From: Lewinella sp. JB7
Lineage (GTDB): Bacteria > Bacteroidota > Bacteroidia > Chitinophagales > Saprospiraceae
Direction of reading: 5' to 3'
Assembly (NCBI RefSeq): GCF_024297185.1
Contig: NZ_JANCTD010000012.1
Location: 1-64,000, forward strand
Length of the DNA stretch: 64,000 bases
The position numbers and the translations under genes were made by a program. Every line of letters begins with the position of its first letter. The first letter of the stretch is position 1. Below the pieces are notes generated by a model. The model saw nothing but the letters and a program-made list of their open reading frames with translations, made no database searches and had not been told where the DNA came from. Of this stretch, positions 1 through 8,302 are shown piece after piece.

Positions 1-123
1 GCCTACGGCCTCCAGGAAGCCAGGCCCCGGGCGCAGGAAAGGAAAAACAAGGATAATAATCGTAATTTTAAAAAGTGTTACCCAGGTGGGTTGACTTCTG
101 TTACCCAGGTCTTTGGTACACAA
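1..123 (+). mobile_element. 3' tail of a second IS481-like element, cut by the window edge
   Basis: Positions 1-13 repeat the 13 bases at 1481-1493 exactly. The next stretch ends in TGTTACCC at 76 just as the intact element ends in TGTTACC at 1554, at almost the same spacing (75 versus 73 bases). A second TGTTACCC lies at 99, and GGTACACA at 115-122 mirrors GGTACACA near 1594. The order of landmarks is therefore that of the right end of the neighbouring element, but the sequence has diverged. The inference is a tandem, related IS copy lying to the left of the window. Confidence 0.55.
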
Positions 124-144
124 CTTGTACGGTCCATAGACATA

Positions 145-177
145 GGTAACAGTTCTGCATAGAGATGGGTAACATTT
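145..177 (+). repeat. Left terminal inverted repeat of the IS481-like element
   Basis: This stretch matches the reverse complement of 1552-1584 with about three mismatches and one single-base gap. Both contain two GGTAACA blocks spaced 23-24 bases apart around a CATAGAGAT core. The pair brackets the transposase gene, which is what is expected of element ends. The exact outer boundary is uncertain because the neighbouring sister tail carries the same motif in opposite orientation. Confidence 0.7.
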
Positions 178-212
178 TTCACTCCCGAAATTGGCTTTAA
201 AAAACCGAAGCC

Positions 213-1454
213 ATGGGATGGAAAACTACCACGGAAATGAATGAGAAAATTGCCTTCATCAATGAGCTAGTGACCGGAGACTTCAGCATGACGGAGCTTT
301 GCGGTAAGTATGGGATCAGTCGTAAAACAGGCTATGCCCTGAGACAGAGATGGGAGGAAGATCCGGTCACTTTTCACCTACCCCGGTCGAAGCGTCCGCA
401 CCACAGTCCGGGCTCCACGGATGAGGAAGTTATTGCTCGGATTCGCTACTGGAGACAGGGAGGAGATAGCCTGCAGCAAAAGAAGTGGGGCGCTCGCAAG
501 ATATGGGCAAAGTTACTCTGGGATTTTTCCGCCAGTCGGGTACCGTGCGAAACGACGATCCACAAGATTTTACGTCGTGAGGGGTTGATCGTTGCCCGAA
601 AGAAAAGGCCCCGTCCGCTGGAGCCCTCCCGTCCCCGCTTCGAGACCGATCGCAGTAACGAGATCTGGTCGGCCGACTATAAAGGTTATCGCCTGCTGGG
701 CAATGGCCGCAAGTGCTATCCACTCACGATCTGTGATAACTATAGCCGCCACATCATGAAGATAGCGGCCGCTTACCGAGAGAGTCAACAAGACGTGATC
801 GCCGCCTTTCGCGCCTTGTTTCGGGAGTATGGCCAGCCGGAGCATGTGCTAACGGATAACGGTAGTGTTTTCAGCAGTGCTCAGAGTCCGTGCGGTCACG
901 GTAGATTCTCCTACTTTCTGATCGACCACGGGATTCATCATCTGCTGAGCGATCCAGGCTGTCCGACCCAGAACGGGAAACACGAGCGGATGCACCGGGA
1001 ACTGGAAAGGGAGTGTTTCAGTCCCGCGGCAATTGATTTGCGGGTACAGAGTCGGCGCTTCGGTCAGTTCCGGTCTGACTACAATACGGTACGACCACAC
1101 GAAGGACTGGATTTGCGCACCCCGAGTTCGGTGTATGAGCGTTCTGGTACGGTCTACGAAGAGCGGGTCCGCCCCTATGATTATCCCCGCGAGATGAAAG
1201 TGCGTAAAGTCTACGCTACGGGCTGCATCCGGTGGGGTAGCTACGAATGGGTGACGATTACGCGAGCATTAGCGGGTAAGTACATCGCCCACAAACCGAT
1301 AGGGGAGCGATGCCACGAATTCTATTATCGGGAGGTATGTCTGGGATTTTTTCGGGAGGGGGAAGAGGTAATCAAGGAAAACTACTACCGGCTGATCTCG
1401 TCCCGGGACATGCCGGAGAAGTATCGGGACTGGGAGGCCCGCAAGAGAAAATAG
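213..1454 (+). CDS. IS481-family-type transposase (helix-turn-helix plus integrase core)
   Basis: The product (413 residues) would cut and join the ends of its own insertion sequence. Residues 8-48 form a helix-turn-helix typical of IS481/IS3 leaders (TELCGKYGISRKTGY). A DDE integrase core follows, with D155 in SADYKGY, D215 in LTDNG and E258 in NGKHERM. The ATG at 213 is preferred because the first dozen residues resemble the usual start of IS481 proteins. The frame is uninterrupted, so the element may be active. It is bracketed by inverted repeats at 145-177 and 1552-1584 and followed at once by a strong hairpin. IS481 rather than another rve-type family is my judgement from motif order. 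Confidence 0.88.
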   Translation: MGWKTTTEMNEKIAFINELVTGDFSMTELCGKYGISRKTGYALRQRWEEDPVTFHLPRSKRPHHSPGSTDEEVIARIRYWRQGGDSLQQKKWGARKIWAKLLWDFSASRVPCETTIHKILRREGLIVARKKRPRPLEPSRPRFETDRSNEIWSADYKGYRLLGNGRKCYPLTICDNYSRHIMKIAAAYRESQQDVIAAFRALFREYGQPEHVLTDNGSVFSSAQSPCGHGRFSYFLIDHGIHHLLSDPGCPTQNGKHERMHRELERECFSPAAIDLRVQSRRFGQFRSDYNTVRPHEGLDLRTPSSVYERSGTVYEERVRPYDYPREMKVRKVYATGCIRWGSYEWVTITRALAGKYIAHKPIGERCHEFYYREVCLGFFREGEEVIKENYYRLISSRDMPEKYRDWEARKRK

Positions 1455-1456
1455 GC

Positions 1457-1513
1457 CGCTGTGCTCCCCGCGCCCTTCCGGCCTACGGCCTCCGGGGCGC
1501 GGGGAGCACAGCG
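1457..1513 (+). terminator. Perfect 19-bp hairpin after the transposase
   Basis: Arms 1457-1475 and 1495-1513 are exact reverse complements and enclose a smaller GGCC-TAC-GGCC palindrome. It begins three bases past the stop codon and has no T-run after it, so it may act as a terminator, as protection from outside transcription, or as a structural element of the IS. Part of the loop (1481-1493) recurs at 1-13. Confidence 0.6.
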
Positions 1514-1551
1514 GGGACAGGATAAAATTGGTTACTTTTGAATAAATAGAA

Positions 1552-1584
1552 AGTGTTACCATATCTCTATGGAGAAGTGTTACC
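1552..1584 (-). repeat. Right terminal inverted repeat of the IS481-like element
   Basis: It carries two TGTTACC blocks 24 bases apart and is the inverted partner of 145-177. Together with the related motif at 76-106 there are three copies of this paired-block module around the transposase. Confidence 0.7.
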
Positions 1585-1710
1585 ACTGTCTGCGGTACAC
1601 ACATGCCCACACAGCAGGCAGATTAGCATGACAACGCTAGAGAATGACACATGCCACGGTCAGCCTTACCATACATTAGTAGATAGGCTACTTAACGACC
1701 GGGGAGGTAA

Positions 1711-1751
1711 AACCGGATCAAAAGTGGCCATAACTGGATCAAACCGGATCA
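1711..1751 (+). repeat. Three near-identical GGATCA decamers
   Basis: AACCGGATCA occurs at 1711-1720 and 1742-1751, with AACTGGATCA at 1732-1741. Such iterated end motifs are seen at insertion-sequence termini, and the stretch lies between an IS and a cargo-type gene, so it may be an old element end. No transposase belongs to it here. Confidence 0.3.
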
Positions 1752-1779
1752 TTTGTCTTTGGTTTGCTATGTTTGCCTC

Positions 1780-2820
1780 ATGAAAACGACAGTTTACAAT
1801 TTTTCAGTTTCTCTCGGTTGGGAGTTGATTAGAATCATCAGTCAAATTGATCGATTCGACGCCTCTTGGTCAACCATTGAAAAAAGAGAAGGGGCTAGTC
1901 TAGCGCAGTTGAGAACGATGGCCACGATCAAGAGTGTTGGTGCGTCCACTAGGATCGAGGGGTCAAAAATGAGTGATGCCGAAGTACAGGATTTTTTAAA
2001 GGAGCTCGATGTCTCTAAATTAGAAGACCGCGACAAGCAGGAGGTGGCTGGTTATTTTGCTAGCCTGGACATAATTATAGACGGTTGGAATGAACTTAGA
2101 ATTTCTGAATCGAGTATAAAGAGTTTGCACAATGTGTTGATGAAGTACAACCCAAAAGATGTTTGGCACCGCGGTAACTACAAACAACACAGTAATGCCG
2201 TGGAGGCTAATTTCCCGGACGGGAGTCGACAAATTATTTTTGAGACTACTCCCCCTGGCTACCCAACTGAAGATCAAATGCGATCCCTGATCAGCTGGTA
2301 CAATCAGGATACTGAGGTACATGCATTGGTGAAATCAGCCGTACTGGCTTATGAATTTTTGAGCATCCACCCATTTCAAGACGGAAACGGGAGACTCAGC
2401 CGATTACTAACGACATTGAGTCTGCTGAGTCACGGCTATAGCTGGATACAATATGTAAGCTTTGAGCATGAAATAGAGGAATCGAAGAACGCTTACTATC
2501 GGAGTTTAAGGCATTGTCAAGCGCAGCGACCTGGAGAAGACATTACAGAATGGATATCCTACTTTCTTACTTCGCTAATTAATGTGCAGGATAAACTATC
2601 GCGCAAGTTAGAACGATCAGACGTGAAGGGTTCAATGTCTCCGAAAGAGAAACAAGTATACACGTACATTGCGATTAATCCTGGCTGTAAATCGGGGCAA
2701 GTGTCAAAGGATTTATCGATACCTAAGCCAACGGCAAAGAGGATTATTGCGGACATGGTATCTCGAGACATCCTGGAAAAATTTGGACGTGGAGCAGGGG
2801 TAAACTACTCGATCAAGTAA
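1780..2820 (+). CDS. Fic-domain AMP transferase with self-inhibitory motif and winged-helix tail
   Basis: Fic proteins usually move AMP from ATP onto a hydroxyl side chain of a target protein. The canonical active-site loop is complete at residues 197-208 (HPFQDGNGRLSR). Residues 56-61 (STRIEG) fit the (S/T)xxxE(G/N) inhibitory helix on the N-terminal side, so the enzyme should be auto-inhibited without a separate antitoxin. The last 60 residues look like a winged helix, possibly for DNA or target binding. An ATG 27 bases upstream in frame is possible, but the one at 1780 gives the usual start of the family. The gene is AT-richer than the core genes and sits between insertion sequences, suggesting horizontal gain. 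The target is unknown. Confidence 0.9.
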   Translation: MKTTVYNFSVSLGWELIRIISQIDRFDASWSTIEKREGASLAQLRTMATIKSVGASTRIEGSKMSDAEVQDFLKELDVSKLEDRDKQEVAGYFASLDIIIDGWNELRISESSIKSLHNVLMKYNPKDVWHRGNYKQHSNAVEANFPDGSRQIIFETTPPGYPTEDQMRSLISWYNQDTEVHALVKSAVLAYEFLSIHPFQDGNGRLSRLLTTLSLLSHGYSWIQYVSFEHEIEESKNAYYRSLRHCQAQRPGEDITEWISYFLTSLINVQDKLSRKLERSDVKGSMSPKEKQVYTYIAINPGCKSGQVSKDLSIPKPTAKRIIADMVSRDILEKFGRGAGVNYSIK

Positions 2821-3044
2821 GTGAAAAGAAGAATTCGCCCAACACCGCACCCAGCGTCAACCGGGGCCGGGTGCGTGGCGCGGTTGGCGGGTACTATGGA
2901 TGCCCGGGAGCGTCCCGTCGCCACTGAATCGAAAGCTCCCGTTGGTCGGTTTCGGTCCATGCCGCCGCGCCGCCCCCTCATCGGTGTAGTTAAAGTCAGT
3001 ACCTTCGAATGAAGCATGCCCCGATTCCGTGGGCGCACTCTATA
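2821..3044. other. Spacer between the fic gene and the IS3 remnant
   Basis: Short open frames on both strands show no recognisable protein, and the base composition is high-GC, unlike the fic gene just before it. I see only a small CGCACCC/GGGTGCG hairpin near 2845-2880. Confidence 0.5.
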
Positions 3045-4278
3045 ATACCTCGGGTTTTCAGACCACGAAGCCCAGTTAGTTAGGTGAAAGTTAGGCGGCC
3101 TTTCGGTACCGCTGGATAGGTTTTATTCGGTCGATTCCCAGGTGATCCCGGTGGTGGTAGCGATGCAGCCATTTCTCGATTCCCCGGTACAACTGCCGGC
3201 CGTCGTTAGCTGGGTTCAGGAAGATGTGCTGATAATTAATCGTGCGCCAGAAGCGCTCGATGTAGATGTTGTCTAGGGCCCTGCCCTTACCGTCCATGCT
3301 GATCGCTATGCCCTGCTCACGAAGATAGGTTACGTACTCCGAGCAGGTAAACTGGCAACCCTGGTCGCCGCAGTTCAGGATTTCGGGCGCACCGTGCTCG
3401 GTCACCGCCTGGCGAACCACTCCTAGGCTGGCTTCCGCCGCCAGGGTATTGGCTAGGCCCCAGCCTACGATGTAGCGGGAGTACACGTCGATGATCGCCG
3501 TGAGGTACTCAGAAGCCTTTCTGTATCGGGACATAGGTGATGTCGATCGCCCATACCTGCCCCGGTCGGTGGATCTCCACGTCATGTAGCAGGTAAGGGT
3601 GAACGTACTTTGTCTGCCCCAGTACCGTTAGGTGCCTGCGTGGGTAAATGGCGCGAATACAGGCCTTTCGCATTAATATGCGCACCCGTTCGACGGAGCC
3701 CGCGTGGTACCCTCAATCCCCGAGCATCGACTGCATGGTCAGTACGCCCGCCGTGGGTTCCTCCAGAATGTGGGCGTCCATCAGCCGCATTATCGCCAGG
3801 TTTGCTCGTTCTCACCCTTAGGCTTATAGTAGACGCTGCCGCGGCTTACTGAAAGCAAGTCGCACTGCCGGCGGATAGACAGGCTAGCCTGGGCCTCCAG
3901 CCCGGATCGCCTTACTTCAGGTGATCCCATCTGGCTAAGTTTTTTTAGAAAGTCGCGTTCAATCTGCAGCTGACCAATCTTGGCGTAGAGCTGTTGCAGC
4001 TCGGCTTCGTTGCCGGAGACCGCATCAGATCCGGAAGCCGTCTTGCCCTTACCGGTCTCGAAGACCTGCTCGGAACCGGCGATGAACTACTGTTTCCACT
4101 AACTGATCTGGTTGGGGTGCAGCTCGAATTTCTCCGCCAGCTCGGCAAGCGTTTTTCTTTCTTTCAAGGCTTCAATCGCCACTTTTGCCTTGAAGGCAGG
4201 GGTAAATTTTCTTCTCGATCACTTCATGTTTCAAGGTAAGTTTTCAACTTTGCTCGTGGTCCAATTTTGCCGAGGTCA
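3045..4278 (-). mobile_element. Decayed IS3-family insertion sequence
   Basis: Imperfect inverted ends are visible: ACCTCGG then GACCACGA at 3047-3068, and the reverse complement of the same two blocks in the same order and spacing at 4251-4276. The right end begins TGACCTCGG, as IS3-type ends often begin with TGA. Between them on the minus strand lie remnants of orfA and orfB. The element spans about 1.23 kb, a normal IS3 size. No convincing target-site duplication was found by eye. Confidence 0.75.
3091..4227 (-). pseudogene. IS3-family transposase orfA/orfB, multiply broken
   Basis: Reading from 4227 the orfA part begins M-K-stop and continues with [17 protein letters not shown], a typical IS3 orfA helix-turn-helix leader. 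It then has TAG twice near the HPNQIS segment, where CAG is expected. After an A7 run near 3946, where IS3 elements usually shift frame, orfB follows with at least two frameshifts (near 3813 and near 3515) and a TGA. The last intact piece (3091-3585) keeps the second Asp (GDQGCQFTC) and the catalytic Glu (YIERFWRTI) of the DDE core. The protein cannot be made whole, so the element cannot move by itself. All three orfA stops are explained by C-to-T changes. Confidence 0.85.
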
Positions 4279-4311
4279 TATATTTTGCCAGAGCGGGAAT
4301 CCACTTCCAGC

Positions 4312-4804
4312 CTGATACTGGTTGATGCACAGAGTATTCGGTTCTTACCCCAAATCGGTCAAGACCGGGGCACCGATGGAGGCAAATGGGTCAATGGACG
4401 TAAGCGGAGCATCCTGACCGACACCCGGGGCAGGATCTGACGCGGAAAGGTGCATGCCGCCAATGTGCGTAATGGGGTGGCGGGGCTGGACTTAATCTAC
4501 CCGGACTTTACCGGACAATTGCCGCGCGTAAGCAAGCGACTGGCCAATAGTGCCTATACCGGGCAGTTTGCTCAAACCATGACCCGATTAGACCGAGTTT
4601 TTTGAGTGTCCGATACGTGATACTGCCCAGTGGCGTTTTGTAGTCGAAGCTCAACGTTGAGTAGTCGAAAGGACCTTCGCCTGGTGGATTTGGTACCGCA
4701 GAGTCGTCAAGGATTACGAGCGAACGGTAGAAAATTCCGCTGGCTTCGTTCTCGTAGCCAACATACAGATGGTTCTTTCGGCAACGGCTGGATTTAATCC
4801 CTGA
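4312..4804 (+). pseudogene. IS5-family transposase, C-terminal remnant with nonsense codons
   Basis: The plus-strand translation from 4312 gives LVDAQSI, then GGKWVNGRKRSILTDT, VHAANVRNGVAG and later VVERTFAWWIWYRR, the signature order of IS5 (IS427-group) transposases. The N-terminal part is missing. It abuts the right end of the IS3 remnant. Two TGA codons stand where Trp is expected (near 4438 and near 4668), and a shift or stop breaks the frame near 4603. It is a dead fragment. Confidence 0.75.
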
Positions 4805-4859
4805 AATTTAGACACGCTCTCAATCCCAGGCCCTTCTCAAATAGATTTAAAAGTTCGAA

Positions 4860-5573
4860 CTACTTCTTTTTTACCAGGATAGCGACGTAGTTTTTTGGAT
4901 ATCCCTTTTGAGTATATTTTAATTCTAGTTCCAAGCGGTGAAAAAAGATGGAGAATATCATTCCGAAAACTTTCACCAATAATAAGATCGGTGCTAATAT
5001 GTAGCCTTTGATTCCCCTGGCGATGTTGCTAGGCTTCACAGGTAGGTATAGGGCCATCCGATTTAATTGGTAGGCGCTCGTACCAAAATAACCCTCCAGC
5101 CAGTCTAATCGGTCGATCTCGAACCCCTCCTCGGTGAACAGCTTCCTTAATCCAAATTGAGTATATCGAAAAAAGTCATACGGGATCTCGTGCTCTTCGT
5201 AAAAGAGCGGGCCGGTATAAATGATCTTTCCACCAGGCTTGATAACGCGGTTAAGTTCCCTGAGAACACGACCTGGCTCCGGCAAATGCTCCATAACCTG
5301 ATTAAATAAGATATAGTCGAAACGTTCGTCTTCCACCGGTATGTCTTTCAAATCACAGATGTAAGTAGAACGGACATAATTCTTGTCAACCGCTTCAAAG
5401 TCTGCAGACTCATACTTTGTATGACCAAGTAAATCCCGGTACGGTTGACTTCCAGCTCCCGCATCGAGTACTAACGCCCCATTGGGTATGGATGCCGCAA
5501 AGTCCATGTTCTCCTGGCGTAACCGGTGCCGAGAAGAGTTAAAGAAGATGAAGTTTTTAAGGGAATTATTCAA
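4860..5573 (-). CDS. Class I SAM-dependent methyltransferase (Methyltransf_11 type)
   Basis: A 237-residue protein with a Rossmann-type SAM-binding core. The glycine motif is VLDAGAGSQPY near residue 35, an acidic residue ends the next strand, and the NQVMEHLPEPGRVLRELNRV segment is typical of Methyltransf_11. The C-terminal quarter has a hydrophobic stretch (about residues 185-215) followed by basic residues, so it may touch the membrane. Such enzymes occur in glycan or lipid modification clusters, but no partner genes are present here. The substrate is unknown. It stands alone in the accessory region behind two IS remnants. Confidence 0.82.
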   Translation of the reverse strand: MNNSLKNFIFFNSSRHRLRQENMDFAASIPNGALVLDAGAGSQPYRDLLGHTKYESADFEAVDKNYVRSTYICDLKDIPVEDERFDYILFNQVMEHLPEPGRVLRELNRVIKPGGKIIYTGPLFYEEHEIPYDFFRYTQFGLRKLFTEEGFEIDRLDWLEGYFGTSAYQLNRMALYLPVKPSNIARGIKGYILAPILLLVKVFGMIFSIFFHRLELELKYTQKGYPKNYVAILVKKK

Positions 5574-6595
5574 AGTCGGATGCTTTAAGATTCATTCTTA
5601 CTAGATCACCGTCTACGGTTGAGCATGTATAGAGGGAAGTAAATTTATTCATTTGTTGGTTGTAATTAGAGTGGGTCGAATTGCGAACCGGACCCTTTGA
5701 ATCGATGCAAGGTAGACGTTCACGAGGATAATTCTACCACTGTCGGTTGTTCTTCATTGCCAGTGCAGCGTCCAATGCATGAGTGAGAATGCATGCAAGT
5801 AGCTGAAGTCGATACGGAACCCTTAGAGGCATTCCGCTTATCGAAGCCTCCGCTTCGCTCACTATTGGACCCTTAGCGAAGAAACCTTTGGATTGGCCGT
5901 GAACAAGTGGGAGATTATGGCAATGATTAGATGGAATACGCTCAAATCTAATAAGAGTCGGAACCCCGCAACTTGTTACCATCATCCAACTGAAATTGTC
6001 CGGATAAGCATAGAACCCATAGAAACCCTTCGAAAAATAGGAGTTAAGTATCCGTACCGAGAAAACTTAGACCCTAATTGCCATTCTATAAAACTACGCC
6101 GACACCAGATTCTTATCACCGGGTGGTGAGGATCCAGAACGGTCGAACCTCCCCCCGGCAAACGTTTGGTGTTGCGAAATATTTTGTGCTGCACGGCCAG
6201 GACTTGATGTCTAAATTCTTGTGGCACGCCGCAACATACGAACTTTCTGAAATTCAGTCCAATGGAAGGCATACGCAAGTCGCGCGGTTCCCTTAAGTAG
6301 AAGCAGCCCAGTGAATGCCGAAAGTCTAATCATTTTGAAAACTGCGATTGGTGAGTGATCTAATGGATAGCTCTGTAGCTCATGTTGGTACAGACTTCTA
6401 CGCTTAGAAGTAAGGATCTCTGTTGCGATAATTTCTATGTCTATCTACGGACTAGGTTATAGGCAGTTGCTCTTTCGCCTCGACCAACCGTCGAATTCTT
6501 AAGGCTTTGGGAGCACTGGTCACCCACCCCCACTTTAACCTTCCCCTAACCACCACAGCCGCGGCTCACCCGTTAGCTTGGCATTTCGGGTAACG
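5574..6595. other. About 1 kb with no recognisable gene
   Basis: Open frames of 70-100 codons exist on both strands but overlap one another and none resembles a known family. Base composition is more AT-rich than the core genome. This looks like eroded DNA between the accessory patch and the core genes. A tRNA-like hairpin near 6395 was examined and rejected. Confidence 0.5.
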
Positions 6596-6617
6596 CCGGC
6601 TCCCGCGCGCCGCTGCC
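6596..6617 (+). repeat. Oriented GC-rich upstream element, copy 1
   Basis: CCGGCTCCCGCGCGCCGC lies 51-72 bases before the protease start. The same motif, read towards the downstream gene, recurs at 17691-17713, 18292-18315, 35729-35748, 35785-35808 and 59547-59573. Confidence 0.45.
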
Positions 6618-6645
6618 AAAAACCATCGGACGGGGACGGAGTGTT

Positions 6646-6652
6646 TACCTTG
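6646..6652 (+). promoter_or_regulatory. Near-consensus Bacteroidota -7 element for the protease gene
   Basis: TACCTTG is one T short of TAnnTTTG. It sits 16 bases before the ATG at 6668 inside a segment (TTACCTTGCGCC) that resembles the rpsP promoter at 55361. Confidence 0.4.
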
Positions 6653-6667
6653 CGCCAAAATAACCAA

Positions 6668-8302
6668 ATGATGAAACAGCTTTTCGTTTTACTTGCCCTC
6701 GTGTGCTCCCTCGGACTCGGTGCCCAGGGAACCGCCGCCCCCGACAACTGGTGGGAATTGGACCGTACGGAGAATTCCTTTCCCGGCGTAAGCGCCGCCA
6801 AGGCGCACAACTATCTGGAAGGCAAGCAAGCGAAGCCCGTCATCGTAGCCGTCATCGATTCCGGCGTAGACATCGAGCACGAGGACCTGAAGGACGTCAT
6901 CTGGACCAATCCCGGCGAAATCCCCGGCAACGGCATCGACGACGACCGCAACGGCTACGTCGATGACATCCACGGCTGGAACTTTATCGGCGGCGCTGAC
7001 GGACGCAACGTCAATTACGAAAATCTCGAGGTCGTGCGGATGTACAACAAGCTGCACGCCAAGTACAACAACCGCAACCGGGACGGCCTGGATAAAAAGG
7101 AACGCGCCGAGTACGACCGCTACGTGGAGTATAAGGAGGAAATTGAAGCCAAGGAAGCCGAACTCGGGCCCTCCGCCCAGCAGTACGCCATGATCAAGGA
7201 TGCCGTGGATCAGATGCTCAACGAAATGGGCAAATCCGCCAATGAGGTGACCGCCCGTGACATCGCGGACTACAAAAGCGACGATCAGACCGCCCTCATC
7301 GTCAAGAATATTGTAGCCAACGCTACCGCTAACGGAGGCACCTTCGCCGAGCTCTACGACCAGCTTGAAGGAGCTACCGACTACTTCGACAGCCAACTGA
7401 AGTATAACTACAATAAGGAGTTCGACGCCCGCGACATCGTCGGCGATAATCCCGACAACCTCGACCAGCGCTACTACGGGAACAACGACGTGGAAGGACC
7501 CGATGCCGCCCACGGTACCCACGTGGCGGGCATCATTGCCGGGGTACGCGGTAATCAACTGGGCGTCAACGGCGTCGGCGGCGATCACGTGCGCATCATG
7601 AGCGTACGTACCGTACCCAACGGCGACGAGCGGGACAAGGACGTAGCCAATGCCATCCGCTACGCGGTGGATAATGGCGCCAAAGTGATCAATATGAGCT
7701 TCGGTAAGGGCATCAGTCCCTACAAGAAGGAAGTCGACGCCGCCATGAAGTACGCCGAAAAGCACGACGTGCTGATGGTGCACGCCGCCGGCAACGACGG
7801 TAAGCTCCTGACGCTGAGCAACAACTTCCCCAACGACACCTACCAGGGTAAGAAAAAGAGCGGTAAGACCTGGATCGAAGTCGGCGCCGCCAGCAGCGAG
7901 TACGGCGAAGGACTGGCCGCCGGATTCTCGAACTACAACAAGAAGTACGTCGACGTATTCGCGCCCGGCGCGCAGATATACTCCACCATCCCCGACGACC
8001 AGTACGCCAAGTTCGACGGTACCTCCATGGCCGCGCCGATGGTCGCCGGTATCGCCGCCCTGGTCCGGAGTTACTTTCCCGATCTGAAGGCCAAGCAGGT
8101 TAAGGAGATCATTGAGGAGAGCGCCCTGCCGGTCAACCTCGAGGTGATCAAGCCCGGTTCGGACGATGAGCGGGTAAAGTTCTCGGAGCTTTCCGCGACC
8201 GGTGGTCTGGCCAACGCCTATACCGCCGTTAAACTGGCCGAGCGCACCAAGGGCAAGAACCGTCGTGCCGGCAAACGGGATCCCAGCCTGATGCTGTTTT
8301 AG
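6668..8302 (+). CDS. Secreted S8 family (subtilisin-like) serine protease
   Basis: A 544-residue protease with a signal peptide (residues 1-20, ending GLGAQ). The triad is D64 in VIDSGVD, H282 in HGTHVAGI and S453 in GTSMAAP; N376 in AAGND forms the oxyanion hole. The roughly 215-residue stretch between Asp and His is much longer than in subtilisin and rich in charged residues, a form known in Bacteroidota. No C-terminal sorting domain is evident, so it probably acts in the periplasm or at the outer membrane. The ATG at 6668 is chosen over one 90 bases upstream because it starts the signal peptide and follows a promoter-like box. Its TAG stop touches the next gene's ATG. Confidence 0.93.
   Translation: MMKQLFVLLALVCSLGLGAQGTAAPDNWWELDRTENSFPGVSAAKAHNYLEGKQAKPVIVAVIDSGVDIEHEDLKDVIWTNPGEIPGNGIDDDRNGYVDDIHGWNFIGGADGRNVNYENLEVVRMYNKLHAKYNNRNRDGLDKKERAEYDRYVEYKEEIEAKEAELGPSAQQYAMIKDAVDQMLNEMGKSANEVTARDIADYKSDDQTALIVKNIVANATANGGTFAELYDQLEGATDYFDSQLKYNYNKEFDARDIVGDNPDNLDQRYYGNNDVEGPDAAHGTHVAGIIAGVRGNQLGVNGVGGDHVRIMSVRTVPNGDERDKDVANAIRYAVDNGAKVINMSFGKGISPYKKEVDAAMKYAEKHDVLMVHAAGNDGKLLTLSNNFPNDTYQGKKKSGKTWIEVGAASSEYGEGLAAGFSNYNKKYVDVFAPGAQIYSTIPDDQYAKFDGTSMAAPMVAGIAALVRSYFPDLKAKQVKEIIEESALPVNLEVIKPGSDDERVKFSELSATGGLANAYTAVKLAERTKGKNRRAGKRDPSLMLF

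Noticed and set aside
1310-1783. Open frames overlapping the transposase end and the inverted repeat
   Set aside because: They cross the IS end and the GGATCA repeats and have no protein resemblance.
2805-3038. Open frames on both strands between fic and the IS3 remnant
   Set aside because: They overlap each other and show Arg/Pro-rich shadow translation without family features.
6360-6460. tRNA-like sequence (TAGCTCATGTTGGT followed by an ACTTCT/AGAAGT stem)
   Set aside because: The anticodon loop has the wrong size, no T-arm (GGTTCGA-type) follows and no acceptor stem closes.
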